Source: Ignavibacterium sp. (GTDB lineage: Bacteria > Bacteroidota > Ignavibacteria > Ignavibacteriales > Ignavibacteriaceae). Taken from it: a DNA stretch of 64,000 nt. The notes below the pieces were generated by a model that was given only the letters and a program-made list of their open reading frames with translations, made no database searches and was not told the DNA's origin. Each line of letters begins with the position of its first letter. The first letter of the stretch is position 1. A program made the translations under genes and the position numbers. This document shows positions 25,447-33,001 of the stretch, one piece after another. The stretch lies in assembly GCF_025998815.1 (NCBI RefSeq), contig NZ_AP026678.1:1674001-1738000 (forward strand), written 5' to 3'.

Positions 25447-26763
25447 CTACAATTGAATAATTTCATTTAATCTTTTAATTGTTGAATCGAAATCTGTTTT
25501 TTCAAACATATCCTGTCGCAGGAAAGACTTAAGCTGAGAAATTTTTGAGAGAGCATGATCAATCGCCGGATTACTTCCCTTCACATAAGCTCCAATATTT
25601 ATAAGGTCTTCAGCTTCTTTATAAGTTGCAAGTATTTCGTTAAATATTTTTATTCTTTCTCTGTGCTCGTTTGATGTTATATCAGGCATCACTCTGCTTA
25701 CACTCTGCAAAGGATCAACAGCCGGAAACTGACCGCTGTTTGCAAGCCGTCGAGAAAGAACAATGTGTCCATCAAGTATCGAGCGAACAGCATCGGCGAT
25801 TGGCTCTGTCAAATCATCACCATCAACAAGAACATTATATAAACCAGTGATAGAACCTTTATCAGAAGTACCAGCTCTTTCCAAAAGTTTTGGTAAGGTT
25901 GCGAATACACTTGGTGTATAACCTTTGGTTGTTGGTGGTTCACCAATTGCAAGTCCTATTTCTCTTTGAGCCATTGCAAATCTTGTTACCGAGTCCATCA
26001 TCAGTAAAACATCCATCCCAAGATCACGAAAGTATTCCGCAATCGTTGTTCCGATGTATGCTCCTTTCATTCTGATCAAGGCTGACTTATCGCTCGTTGC
26101 AACTACTACAACTGATCTTTGCAATCCCTCTTCACCCAAATCTCTTTCGATAAATTCTCTTACTTCTCTTCCTCTTTCACCAATAAGTGTAATAACATTA
26201 ACATCTGCGTTAGTATTGCGCGCAATCATTCCAAGCGTAACGCTTTTGCCAACACCACTACCAGCAAAAATTCCCATTCGCTGTCCTTTGCCGATTGTAA
26301 GTAATCCATCAATTGCACGAACACCCGTTTGCAATGGTGTATCAATTCTTTTTCTGTGTAACGGATTTGGTGCTTCCCGATAAATTGATCTGTATGAAGA
26401 AACATTCAATTCTCCTTTTCCATCTATCGGATTTCCAAGACCGTCAATAACTCTTCCAAGTAATTCTTTCCCAACTCCAACAGAGAATGTTTTGCCTTCA
26501 GCTATAATTTCTGACTTTGGCGAAATGTTATGAACTTCTCCTAAAGCTACCGAGAGAACTTTTCCATCTTTGAAACCAACAACTTCTGATTTACAAACTT
26601 CATTTCCGTTTCTATCTATAATTGAACATACTTCACCGAGTGATACATTTGGACCGACTGAAACAATCACCAATCCAATTACATCACTTACCTTTCCGCT
26701 GAGTTTGATTGTATCAGTATTTTTTATAACGTGTTTATATTTTTCTGCAAGCTCAGTTATCAT
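25447..26763 (-). CDS. fliI: Flagellum-specific ATPase FliI
   Basis: A 438-residue F1-beta-like ATPase: Walker A at GIFAGSGVGKSVTLGMIAR, the ALIGERGREV-like LIGERGREVREFIE, Walker B LLMMDSVTRFAMAQREIGLA and GEPPTTKGYTPSVFATLPKL. It energises substrate unfolding at the export gate with FliH and FliJ. The ATG at 26763 (MITELAEKY) is preferred; a TTG 21 bases further up would lengthen the overlap with fliH. The overlap with fliH is 11 bases. Confidence 0.97.
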   Translation of the reverse strand: MITELAEKYKHVIKNTDTIKLSGKVSDVIGLVIVSVGPNVSLGEVCSIIDRNGNEVCKSEVVGFKDGKVLSVALGEVHNISPKSEIIAEGKTFSVGVGKELLGRVIDGLGNPIDGKGELNVSSYRSIYREAPNPLHRKRIDTPLQTGVRAIDGLLTIGKGQRMGIFAGSGVGKSVTLGMIARNTNADVNVITLIGERGREVREFIERDLGEEGLQRSVVVVATSDKSALIRMKGAYIGTTIAEYFRDLGMDVLLMMDSVTRFAMAQREIGLAIGEPPTTKGYTPSVFATLPKLLERAGTSDKGSITGLYNVLVDGDDLTEPIADAVRSILDGHIVLSRRLANSGQFPAVDPLQSVSRVMPDITSNEHRERIKIFNEILATYKEAEDLINIGAYVKGSNPAIDHALSKISQLKSFLRQDMFEKTDFDSTIKRLNEIIQL

Positions 26764-27379
26764 CTTGTTCGTTCTTTTGTTCAAGTTTTCTTTTTAATTC
26801 ACTTAGTTGGGAAGAGATACGTGCGTCAGCATTTCCGATTTCTGTTTCAACAAGGCAACCACCTTTTTCAATCATTTCATCTTTTTCAAATTTGATTTTT
26901 GAAACATCAACGCTTTTGTTTAATTCTTTCAGATCATTTGAAACAACTTCTAAATCTTCCGGATTGAGTTTGATGAGAATGCTGTTTGCCGTCAGCACTT
27001 TTTTCAAGCAAGTTTCTATTACACTCAAAATGTTTGATTCTTTTTCAATCTCTCTTTGAATTATTTTTTCAGCAATTGCAAATGATGTTTCAATTACAAG
27101 TTGGCTGAAAATTTCTTTTTGATTTTGTGATTGTTCAGCCAGATGATTCATAAGTTCATCGAGCTGATTGTACTTTGCTCTTAGCTTTTCAGAATACTCT
27201 TTTTGCAATCTGTTCGTTGCATCTTTTAACCCATCATTAAAGCCAGTCACATATCTGTTGTGCAATTCCAGCTCAAGTGAATTATCCTTTTTTTCATTCT
27301 CAATTGGTGCAAATGATTCTTCACTAATCTTTACATTCACTCTTGCTGATTTACCATTTAGCTTGATAACATTAGACAT
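26753..27379 (-). CDS. fliH: Flagellar export ATPase regulator FliH
   Basis: A 208-residue protein starting MSNVIKLNGKSARV. The middle is a helical, glutamine-rich coiled coil, and the C-terminal domain carries VIETSFAIAEKIIQREIEKE and LIKLNPEDLEVV. It ends with GGCLVETEIGNADARI, all matching FliH/YscL. It regulates FliI and tethers it to the C-ring. The ATG at 27379 overlaps the fliG stop by 8 bases and has GAGG upstream. An earlier in-frame start inside fliG is not needed. Confidence 0.93.
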   Translation of the reverse strand: MSNVIKLNGKSARVNVKISEESFAPIENEKKDNSLELELHNRYVTGFNDGLKDATNRLQKEYSEKLRAKYNQLDELMNHLAEQSQNQKEIFSQLVIETSFAIAEKIIQREIEKESNILSVIETCLKKVLTANSILIKLNPEDLEVVSNDLKELNKSVDVSKIKFEKDEMIEKGGCLVETEIGNADARISSQLSELKRKLEQKNEQDDN

Positions 27380-28412
27380 ACACATCCTCTTTGCTGCCAC
27401 GCATATTGAGAGATATTTCGCCACTTTCTTCAAGACTTTTTATAATATCAATAATCTTCGATTGAGCAGCTTCAACTTCTTTAAGTTTTACCATACCCAT
27501 ATACTGCAATTCCTCTTTCAACAGGTCAGCAGCTCTTTCAGACATATTTGAGAATATTTTATTACGTAGAGCATCATCAGCAACTTTTAATGCAAGTGCA
27601 AGATCTTTGCGGTCAACTTCTTTAAGAATTTTCTGAATGTCTTTATCCTGAATGTTAATTATGTCTTCGAACATGAACATCAGTCTTTTAACTTCAGCAG
27701 CAACATCCGGATCGTTAATCTCAATCTGTTCAAGTATTTCTTTTGTAAGATTAAGGTTCAAGCGATTAAGAATATTTGCCAGACTTTTTGACCCACCGAT
27801 TTTGCTGACTGATTGACTTAGAGTTGTACCAGCCATTTCATCAACAACTTTTTCAATTTGCTTTAAAGTCTGTGGAGAAACTTTACCAAGTGTTGCAATG
27901 CGGTAAGCAACATCAGCCCTAAGTTCCGGAGAAAGCTCTTTAAGTGCCTCGGCTGTTTGGTCTGGATTGAGATGTGATAAAATAAGAGCAATCGTCTGCG
28001 GATGTTCTTTACTTAGAAATGAAACGAGTTGCACAGAATCAGCTTTCTTAAGAACATCAAAACCTTTAAGTGTTGTGAGAGATTTTACTTTATCAACAAT
28101 TTCGATTGCTTTATTCATTCCAAATGATTTTTCAAGTATTGCTTGTGCATATTCCAAACCACCTTCAAGTACATATTCCCTTGCCGTAACCATATCATAA
28201 AAATCCTGCATTATCGAATCAACAACTTTTGATGGAATATTTTTTACGCGAGTAATCTCTGCAGAAATCTTTTCAACCTGTTCAGGATCAAGATACTTAA
28301 GTACAGAAGCTGCCGTTTCAATATCAAGCGCAATCATTAACAATGCAGCTTTCTGAATTCCGTTTATCTGGTCCTTGCTAAGGACATCATCTTTGAATTG
28401 TTGTTCATTCAT
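27372..28412 (-). CDS. fliG: Flagellar motor switch protein FliG
   Basis: A 346-residue protein with armadillo-like domains. FliG landmarks include QKAALLMIALDIETAASVLK, SVQLVSFLSKEHPQTIALIL and SHLNPDQTAEALKELSPELR. The C-terminal torque region has DIQKILKEVDRKDLALALKV followed by FSNMSERAADLLKEELQYMG. It is the stator-contacting ring of the rotor. Its start overlaps fliF by 8 bases and its end overlaps fliH. Confidence 0.97.
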   Translation of the reverse strand: MNEQQFKDDVLSKDQINGIQKAALLMIALDIETAASVLKYLDPEQVEKISAEITRVKNIPSKVVDSIMQDFYDMVTAREYVLEGGLEYAQAILEKSFGMNKAIEIVDKVKSLTTLKGFDVLKKADSVQLVSFLSKEHPQTIALILSHLNPDQTAEALKELSPELRADVAYRIATLGKVSPQTLKQIEKVVDEMAGTTLSQSVSKIGGSKSLANILNRLNLNLTKEILEQIEINDPDVAAEVKRLMFMFEDIINIQDKDIQKILKEVDRKDLALALKVADDALRNKIFSNMSERAADLLKEELQYMGMVKLKEVEAAQSKIIDIIKSLEESGEISLNMRGSKEDVYV

Positions 28413-30003
28413 TTTCGTGCAACCATGTATTAATTAGTTTTGCTGCTTCAGTTGGATTTTTTGAAACATAGTTTTGAATTTTTTCCTGTCTGGTTTTCTT
28501 TCTTATTGCTTCATCTGTTATTTCATCTTCAATGTCTCCGATAGGTAATAGATCTTTCTTCTTTTTAATTTCGTTAAGTGCACCAGGTAAATGTTTAGAA
28601 GTTAACATTGTTGCACCTCCTCCTGCTGCAGCATGACTTAATTCACTCGGAATGGTTCCTAAGAATATTTTTTCACTTTTAAGTTTTGACATTAATCCTC
28701 TCAGCAGAAATATTGAAGCACCTATTGCCAGAAGAACCAGAACAAGATTTGAGATTCCGTTTGCATCTTCAAACCAAGGAGATGATTCTTCCACCAATTC
28801 GTCAGTTGGTTTTGTTTCGAACGGAATATTGACTATCGAAACCTGATCATTTCTTTCCGGATTAACTCCAACAGCACTTTTAATTAATTCTTCAAGTTTA
28901 CGAATCTGGTCCTGTGATCGTGGTACATATTCAATTACTGTTTTACCATCTTTTTCCACCTGCTTTGGTACATCATTTATCACTGCAGCAACACTTAATC
29001 TTAAAATATTTCCTGTTCCTTCAACTACCCGCTGAACAGTTTTACTTATTTCATAATTTGTTGTAACATTTTCTGTTGATTGAGCAGAAGTATCTCCGAT
29101 TGCTTTTCCGACATTTGTGGATTTTAATGTTTGCTCACTAACCACAACTTGCGACTCAGGATCATAAAGCTCCATAGTTTTTTCAACCTGGTCAAAGTTT
29201 AACTCAGCATTAACCTGAACAAGTGCATTTCCATAACCGAGAACATTATCAAGAATTGTTTGTGCTTTTTGCGCCAGATAACTTTCTACAGAATTTTTAA
29301 TTTCATATTGTTTGCCCGATGAAACTGTCATTGTTCCGTCACTATCTTCTTTCCAAAGCAATCTTCCGTGAGTATCAATCAAAGTGATGTTATTTGTTGA
29401 TAGCCCTTCAACAGCACTTGCAACAAGATTCACAATAGCCATTGCACTGGTTCGCTGCAGTTTGTAATTATCTCTTAACTTCAGAACGATTGAAGCTGTT
29501 GGTTGTTTTTGTTCATCACGGAAAATGGTTCTTTCAGGAAAGACAATGTGAACTCTTGCACCTTCGACTCCATCTTGTCCAAGTATTGTTCTGGCAAGTT
29601 CGCCTTCAAGTGCTCTTTTGTAATTTAATTTTTGCATAAAGTCAGACATTCCCATCGTTGATTTGTCAAATAACTCATAACCTATTGTTCCGGAAGTGGG
29701 AATTCCTTTTCCAGCTAATTCTAATCTGGTTTCGTACAGTTTATCTTTAGGAACTTTAATAACAGTTCCGTTATCTTCTATCTTGTAGGGAATCTTCTGA
29801 GCACTTAAATACTCCACAACTTTTGAAGCATCCTGCTGAGCAAGATTTGAATACAATACTGAATAAGAAGGTTCATTCATCATATTGACAAGAATAATGA
29901 TAAGAACCAATGTGATTACAGCAGTTCCGCCGATGAGTACTTTCTGCTGAAGTGAAAGTGAGTTTAAAGCTTTTGTTAATGCTTCGGTTGGATTTTTACT
30001 CAT
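28405..30003 (-). CDS. fliF: Flagellar MS-ring protein FliF
   Basis: A 532-residue protein with two membrane helices (about residues 26-42 and 425-443) flanking the periplasmic ring-building domains. Family features are YSVLYSNLAQQDASKVVEYL, EDNGTVIKVPKDKLYETRL, LAGKGIPTSGTIGYELFDKS and ARVHIVFPERTIFRDEQKQP. The C-terminal cytosolic tail ends PTEAAKLINTWLHENE, the FliG-binding segment. It is the base on which the rotor and export gate assemble. It lies 4 bases after fliE. Confidence 0.97.
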   Translation of the reverse strand: MSKNPTEALTKALNSLSLQQKVLIGGTAVITLVLIIILVNMMNEPSYSVLYSNLAQQDASKVVEYLSAQKIPYKIEDNGTVIKVPKDKLYETRLELAGKGIPTSGTIGYELFDKSTMGMSDFMQKLNYKRALEGELARTILGQDGVEGARVHIVFPERTIFRDEQKQPTASIVLKLRDNYKLQRTSAMAIVNLVASAVEGLSTNNITLIDTHGRLLWKEDSDGTMTVSSGKQYEIKNSVESYLAQKAQTILDNVLGYGNALVQVNAELNFDQVEKTMELYDPESQVVVSEQTLKSTNVGKAIGDTSAQSTENVTTNYEISKTVQRVVEGTGNILRLSVAAVINDVPKQVEKDGKTVIEYVPRSQDQIRKLEELIKSAVGVNPERNDQVSIVNIPFETKPTDELVEESSPWFEDANGISNLVLVLLAIGASIFLLRGLMSKLKSEKIFLGTIPSELSHAAAGGGATMLTSKHLPGALNEIKKKKDLLPIGDIEDEITDEAIRKKTRQEKIQNYVSKNPTEAAKLINTWLHENE

Positions 30004-30007
30004 AATA

Positions 30008-30298
30008 TTAAATTGACATTCTTGTTAGTTCGCGATACATATCAATTGTTTTATTTCTGATTTCCATCAGAAGTTCGAGACTTGTTTTTGCTTTTTCTCC
30101 GGCAATCATTACTTCGTGAATTTCAACTCCATCACCATTTATAAAATCTTTTGTTATCTCGGATGACTTTAACTGATCATCATTTACTGAACCGATAAAT
30201 TCCCCAAGCACATTTCCGAATCCGGAAATATCTTTAGATTGTTTTTGAACTTCCTGAATTAACGAAGGAAGTTTTCCACCGATTGATTCTATTGCCAT
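30008..30298 (-). CDS. fliE: Hook-basal body protein FliE
   Basis: A 96-residue protein joining the MS-ring and rod. It ends with ISGEKA-like VMIAGEKAKTSLELLMEIRN, followed by KTIDMYRELTRMSI, the FliE C-terminus. The ATG at 30298 is favoured by AGGAGAGG five bases before it. A longer frame would run through the small gene upstream. The position between flgC and fliF, after a small orf, fits the usual flgB-flgC-fliE order. Confidence 0.93.
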   Translation of the reverse strand: MAIESIGGKLPSLIQEVQKQSKDISGFGNVLGEFIGSVNDDQLKSSEITKDFINGDGVEIHEVMIAGEKAKTSLELLMEIRNKTIDMYRELTRMSI

Positions 30299-30299
30299 T

Positions 30300-30542
30300 T
30301 TAACCTCTCCTATCGAAGTGTGAGCCAATCTTAATGTTGTTAAGTTTTCCGGATTTTCCATAAAAGCTGTATTCCATTATCTCAGAACTTTTATCCGGAA
30401 ACATTTGTGCAAAGAATTGTTTTTCTTTTTCGTTTAAAACTTCTTCAGATGATTTAACATTCTGAGAATATGTACGGTTTATTCTGCTGTTTACGGAAAT
30501 GTTATTGATAAAATTCTGATTTGCGCCTTGTCCGATTTTCAT
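30300..30542 (-). CDS. Small protein of unknown function between flgC and fliE
   Basis: An 80-residue soluble protein starting MKIGQGANQNFINNISVN. It is polar, with a predicted disordered first half and a short motif NEKEKQFFAQMFPDKSSEI, followed by a Gly/Lys/Ser tail. Its ATG is within 2 bases of the flgC stop, and its own stop lies in the fliE ribosome site, so it is translationally embedded in the rod operon. No family is recognised. The tight packing argues that it is real and exported or rod-associated, but that is only context. Confidence 0.7.
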   Translation of the reverse strand: MKIGQGANQNFINNISVNSRINRTYSQNVKSSEEVLNEKEKQFFAQMFPDKSSEIMEYSFYGKSGKLNNIKIGSHFDRRG

Positions 30543-30543
30543 T

Positions 30544-31041
30544 TTATATCTCCAATGAATCTTTTGCCATTTGCTTTGATGCATTAAATGCTGTGAGATT
30601 AGCTTCATAACTTCTTGAAGCTGCAATCATATCAATCATTTCTGTAATAGTATTGATATTAGACATCTGCACATAACCGTTTTCATCTGCGTTTGGATGT
30701 TCAGGCATATAAACAATATCACCAGGAGTATTGTCTTCGGTTACTTTGAATTCGAGGTCCGAAGTTGAACTTGTTTTGTTTGTGGTTAGTGTCGGATTTG
30801 AAATATGATTTGGATTTGTCGTAGCAAGTTTCATTGTTTTGGAAAAATCAACCACTTGATGGTTTAGAACATTTTTCTTCTGAGTTACATTAAGAATTTT
30901 TCTTTTTACTGGCTGACCATCAGCAGTTCTAACAGAGTTTCCGTTTGCAAGATTTTCTGCAATAAGATTCATTTTCTTTCTTTGAACGCTCAACCCTTTT
31001 GCACTGATTCCAAAGCCCAGAATGTTATCACCGATTTTCAT
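30544..31041 (-). CDS. flgC: Proximal rod protein FlgC
   Basis: A 165-residue protein. The N-terminal axial motif is KGLSVQRKKMNLIAENLANG; the family usually has NIANAxT here, so the fourth element is slightly altered. The C-terminus is NTITEMIDMIAASRSYEANL, followed by TAFNASKQMAKDSLEI, the FlgC ending. YMPEHPNADENGYVQMSN is also FlgC-specific. It overlaps flgB by 4 bases. Confidence 0.95.
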   Translation of the reverse strand: MKIGDNILGFGISAKGLSVQRKKMNLIAENLANGNSVRTADGQPVKRKILNVTQKKNVLNHQVVDFSKTMKLATTNPNHISNPTLTTNKTSSTSDLEFKVTEDNTPGDIVYMPEHPNADENGYVQMSNINTITEMIDMIAASRSYEANLTAFNASKQMAKDSLEI

Positions 31042-31424
31042 AATTTACCTCCGCCTTTAATTACATTTTGAAGACCGCGATAGTAATCGCCAATTTTTTT
31101 CGAAGAGAATCTGAAGAGAAGTGCATTAGCAGCTAGCTCGGACATTTCTTTATCAATATCCACATTGTTAACACCAGAAACATTTTCCATTCCTTTATCT
31201 TTGTAAATCTGAAACTGAGTTTCACTCATCGGGAGAAAACTGATGTGCTTTGGACTCGTGGTTCTCATCTGATTCATTTTTGTGTCGAGCATTTCCTGGA
31301 AAGAAACATCTTCTCTCTTATAATTTTCAGTACCGATGTTTGCAATGTTTTTACTGATTACTTTGTTCTTTACCGAACAGTAATCAATAAATTTTTCAAG
31401 TAGTTTTATTGTTTGTGTACTCAT
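31038..31424 (-). CDS. flgB: Proximal rod protein FlgB
   Basis: A 128-residue protein: KNKVISKNIANIGTENYKRE in the N-terminal axial motif, then VSFQEMLDTKM. The C-terminal VNNVDIDKEMSELAANALLF matches FlgB. The ATG at 31424 is used; a TTG nine bases upstream is less likely. It is the first gene of the rod/hook/motor operon that runs to flgE. A sigma-54-like element lies 29-44 bases upstream. Confidence 0.94.
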   Translation of the reverse strand: MSTQTIKLLEKFIDYCSVKNKVISKNIANIGTENYKREDVSFQEMLDTKMNQMRTTSPKHISFLPMSETQFQIYKDKGMENVSGVNNVDIDKEMSELAANALLFRFSSKKIGDYYRGLQNVIKGGGKL

Positions 31425-31452
31425 TTCAATCAACTTGTTTTGTTAAGGCAGT

Positions 31453-31468
31453 GACAAATATGATACCA
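31453..31468 (-). promoter_or_regulatory. Candidate sigma-54 promoter of the flgB operon
   Basis: The minus strand reads TGGTATCATATTTGTC: GG, then 10 bases, then GT, with TTG of the -12 box kept. It resembles the elements before fliL, the fliA sub-operon and the HEAT/che operon. The expected transcription start, near 31443, would give a leader of about 20 bases for flgB. Confidence 0.45.
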
Positions 31469-31607
31469 CGCAAAAAGACATTTAGATTGTGTGATTTTTT
31501 ATTTCTTCTGAATGCTGGTTGGCTAATTATAAACAACTGTTAGTTATTGCTCATTAGTTGAACTGAGGGTAATTAAATTTCAAATAATAATTTCTGAACT
31601 CTTAGTG

Positions 31608-31645
31608 AATAAAAAGAGAGGAACCGCCTTACCTAAGCAAGGCGG
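31608..31645 (-). terminator. Probable terminator after the chemotaxis operon
   Basis: A perfect 7-bp stem, 31624-31630 (CCGCCTT) with 31639-31645 (AAGGCGG), lies 33 bases after the stop of the last che-operon gene. In the transcription direction it is followed by a pyrimidine-rich, T-rich tract (CCTCTCTTTTT). The T run is interrupted, so termination may be partial. The rest of the 244-base gap to flgB holds only the flgB promoter candidate. Confidence 0.6.
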
Positions 31646-31677
31646 CTCATCGGAGGGAGCTATGCTATGCGTAAAAT

Positions 31678-31923
31678 TTATTCGCCGTAATCAAGTATGA
31701 TTGATTTTGTTTGTCCGCAACTGCAGATAAATTTTATTTCACGGACATTGTTATTCTCATCTTTATTAAGGACGATCTTTATTCCATCAATATCGTCTTC
31801 CTCAAAAGAAATCTTTGTTTTTCCTTCGAGTTGAAGCTCTTCGGATTTGATAACATTCTTTCCGCTTTTTAATCCATTTGAGTTTATAACTTCAAACAAC
31901 ATTTCCTGCATAAGAATACTCAT
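31678..31923 (-). CDS. Small protein of unknown function at the end of the che operon
   Basis: An 81-residue protein (or about 74-77 if a later ATG at 31911 or 31902 is used). It is soluble and acidic, with a possible beta-rich C-terminal half: KISFEEDDIDGIKIVLNKDE, then FICSCGQTKSIIL. The CxC near the C-terminus could bind metal or be redox-active, but nothing proves it. The start overlaps the end of cheB by up to 32 bases, so it is expressed with the chemotaxis genes. No family recognised. Confidence 0.55.
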   Translation of the reverse strand: MSILMQEMLFEVINSNGLKSGKNVIKSEELQLEGKTKISFEEDDIDGIKIVLNKDENNNVREIKFICSCGQTKSIILDYGE

Positions 31924-33001
31924 ATTTAAATATTTTATTTATCTGATAAGCGATTTTATCCAAAGGTAAAATCAAATCAGCTAATTGACTATCTACTATT
32001 GCTCTTGGCATTCCATAAACTACACTGCTGTCTTCATCCTGAGCAAAAGCATAACCACCTATTCGCTTTAATCTTTTTACTGCTTCCAAACCATCCTTGC
32101 CCATACCTGTCATTATGATAGGAAGAACATTCTTACCAAAAACATCTATCATTGAATTTAATGTTACATCAACGCATGGTTTGTACAATGTATTATCGGG
32201 AGAATCTGAAATTTTTATAGATACACGTCCGGAAGTCTGGGATACAAATAAATGTTTACCTCCAGGAGCGAAATAGACTTTTGAAGATTCAAGCAAATCA
32301 TTATCTGCTGCTTCTATTACTGTTAACTCGCTTAACTTGTTTAACCTTTCAGCCAATGAATTGGTAAACATTGGTGGCATATGCTGAACAATAACAATTG
32401 GAACTGGCAGATGAGCATGTAAATGAGGAATAACCTTCTGAAGCGATAAAGGTCCTCCTGTTGAAATTCCGATTAGAATTGCTTTAATATCAAATGACGG
32501 AATCCAGTCTTTGGCTTGAATTGTTTTTGTTGTGGTTTTTCTCTCACCAACTGTAATATTTGATATTCGTTTAAGTCTGGTTGCAATTGAAGTTTGCTTA
32601 TAAATATTTCGGATCTTATCAATCAGTTCATCTTTTATTTTCATTACTCCGCTTGCAACGGCACTTGGCTCTTTAGGTAAGAAATCAACTGCTCCTAAAG
32701 ACAATGCTTTGATTGTAACATCCGCACCTTCGGTGGTAAATGAACTTACCATTAAAACCGGAACAGGAAAGTCTTTCATAATTTTATCAAGAGTTTCCAG
32801 TCCGTTCAAACCTGGCATTTCGAAATCCAGAGTAACAACATCCGGTTGATGAGTTCTTATTAATTCAAAACCTTCCAAACCATTTTTTGCTGTAGCAACA
32901 ACTTCAATATCACCTGCACTTTCTAACATAAAAGAAAGTGTTTTTCTCATAAAAGCTGAGTCATCAATAACGAGTACTTTTATTTTTCTGCTATTTGTCA
33001 T
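31892..33001 (-). CDS. cheB: Chemotaxis protein-glutamate methylesterase CheB
   Basis: A 369-residue two-domain protein: N-terminal receiver (D59 in VVTLDFEMPGLNG) and C-terminal methylesterase with the catalytic serine in ILIGISTGGP, the histidine in VIVQHMPPMFT and the aspartate region MTGMGKDG. It demethylates and deamidates receptors and counteracts CheR, encoded in the same operon. It overlaps cheA by 11 bases. Confidence 0.96.
   Translation of the reverse strand: MTNSRKIKVLVIDDSAFMRKTLSFMLESAGDIEVVATAKNGLEGFELIRTHQPDVVTLDFEMPGLNGLETLDKIMKDFPVPVLMVSSFTTEGADVTIKALSLGAVDFLPKEPSAVASGVMKIKDELIDKIRNIYKQTSIATRLKRISNITVGERKTTTKTIQAKDWIPSFDIKAILIGISTGGPLSLQKVIPHLHAHLPVPIVIVQHMPPMFTNSLAERLNKLSELTVIEAADNDLLESSKVYFAPGGKHLFVSQTSGRVSIKISDSPDNTLYKPCVDVTLNSMIDVFGKNVLPIIMTGMGKDGLEAVKRLKRIGGYAFAQDEDSSVVYGMPRAIVDSQLADLILPLDKIAYQINKIFKYEYSYAGNVV

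Noticed and set aside
30543-30626. N-terminal extension of the small gene between flgC and fliE
   Set aside because: The extra 28 codons overlap flgC completely; the ATG at 30542 begins exactly where flgC ends.
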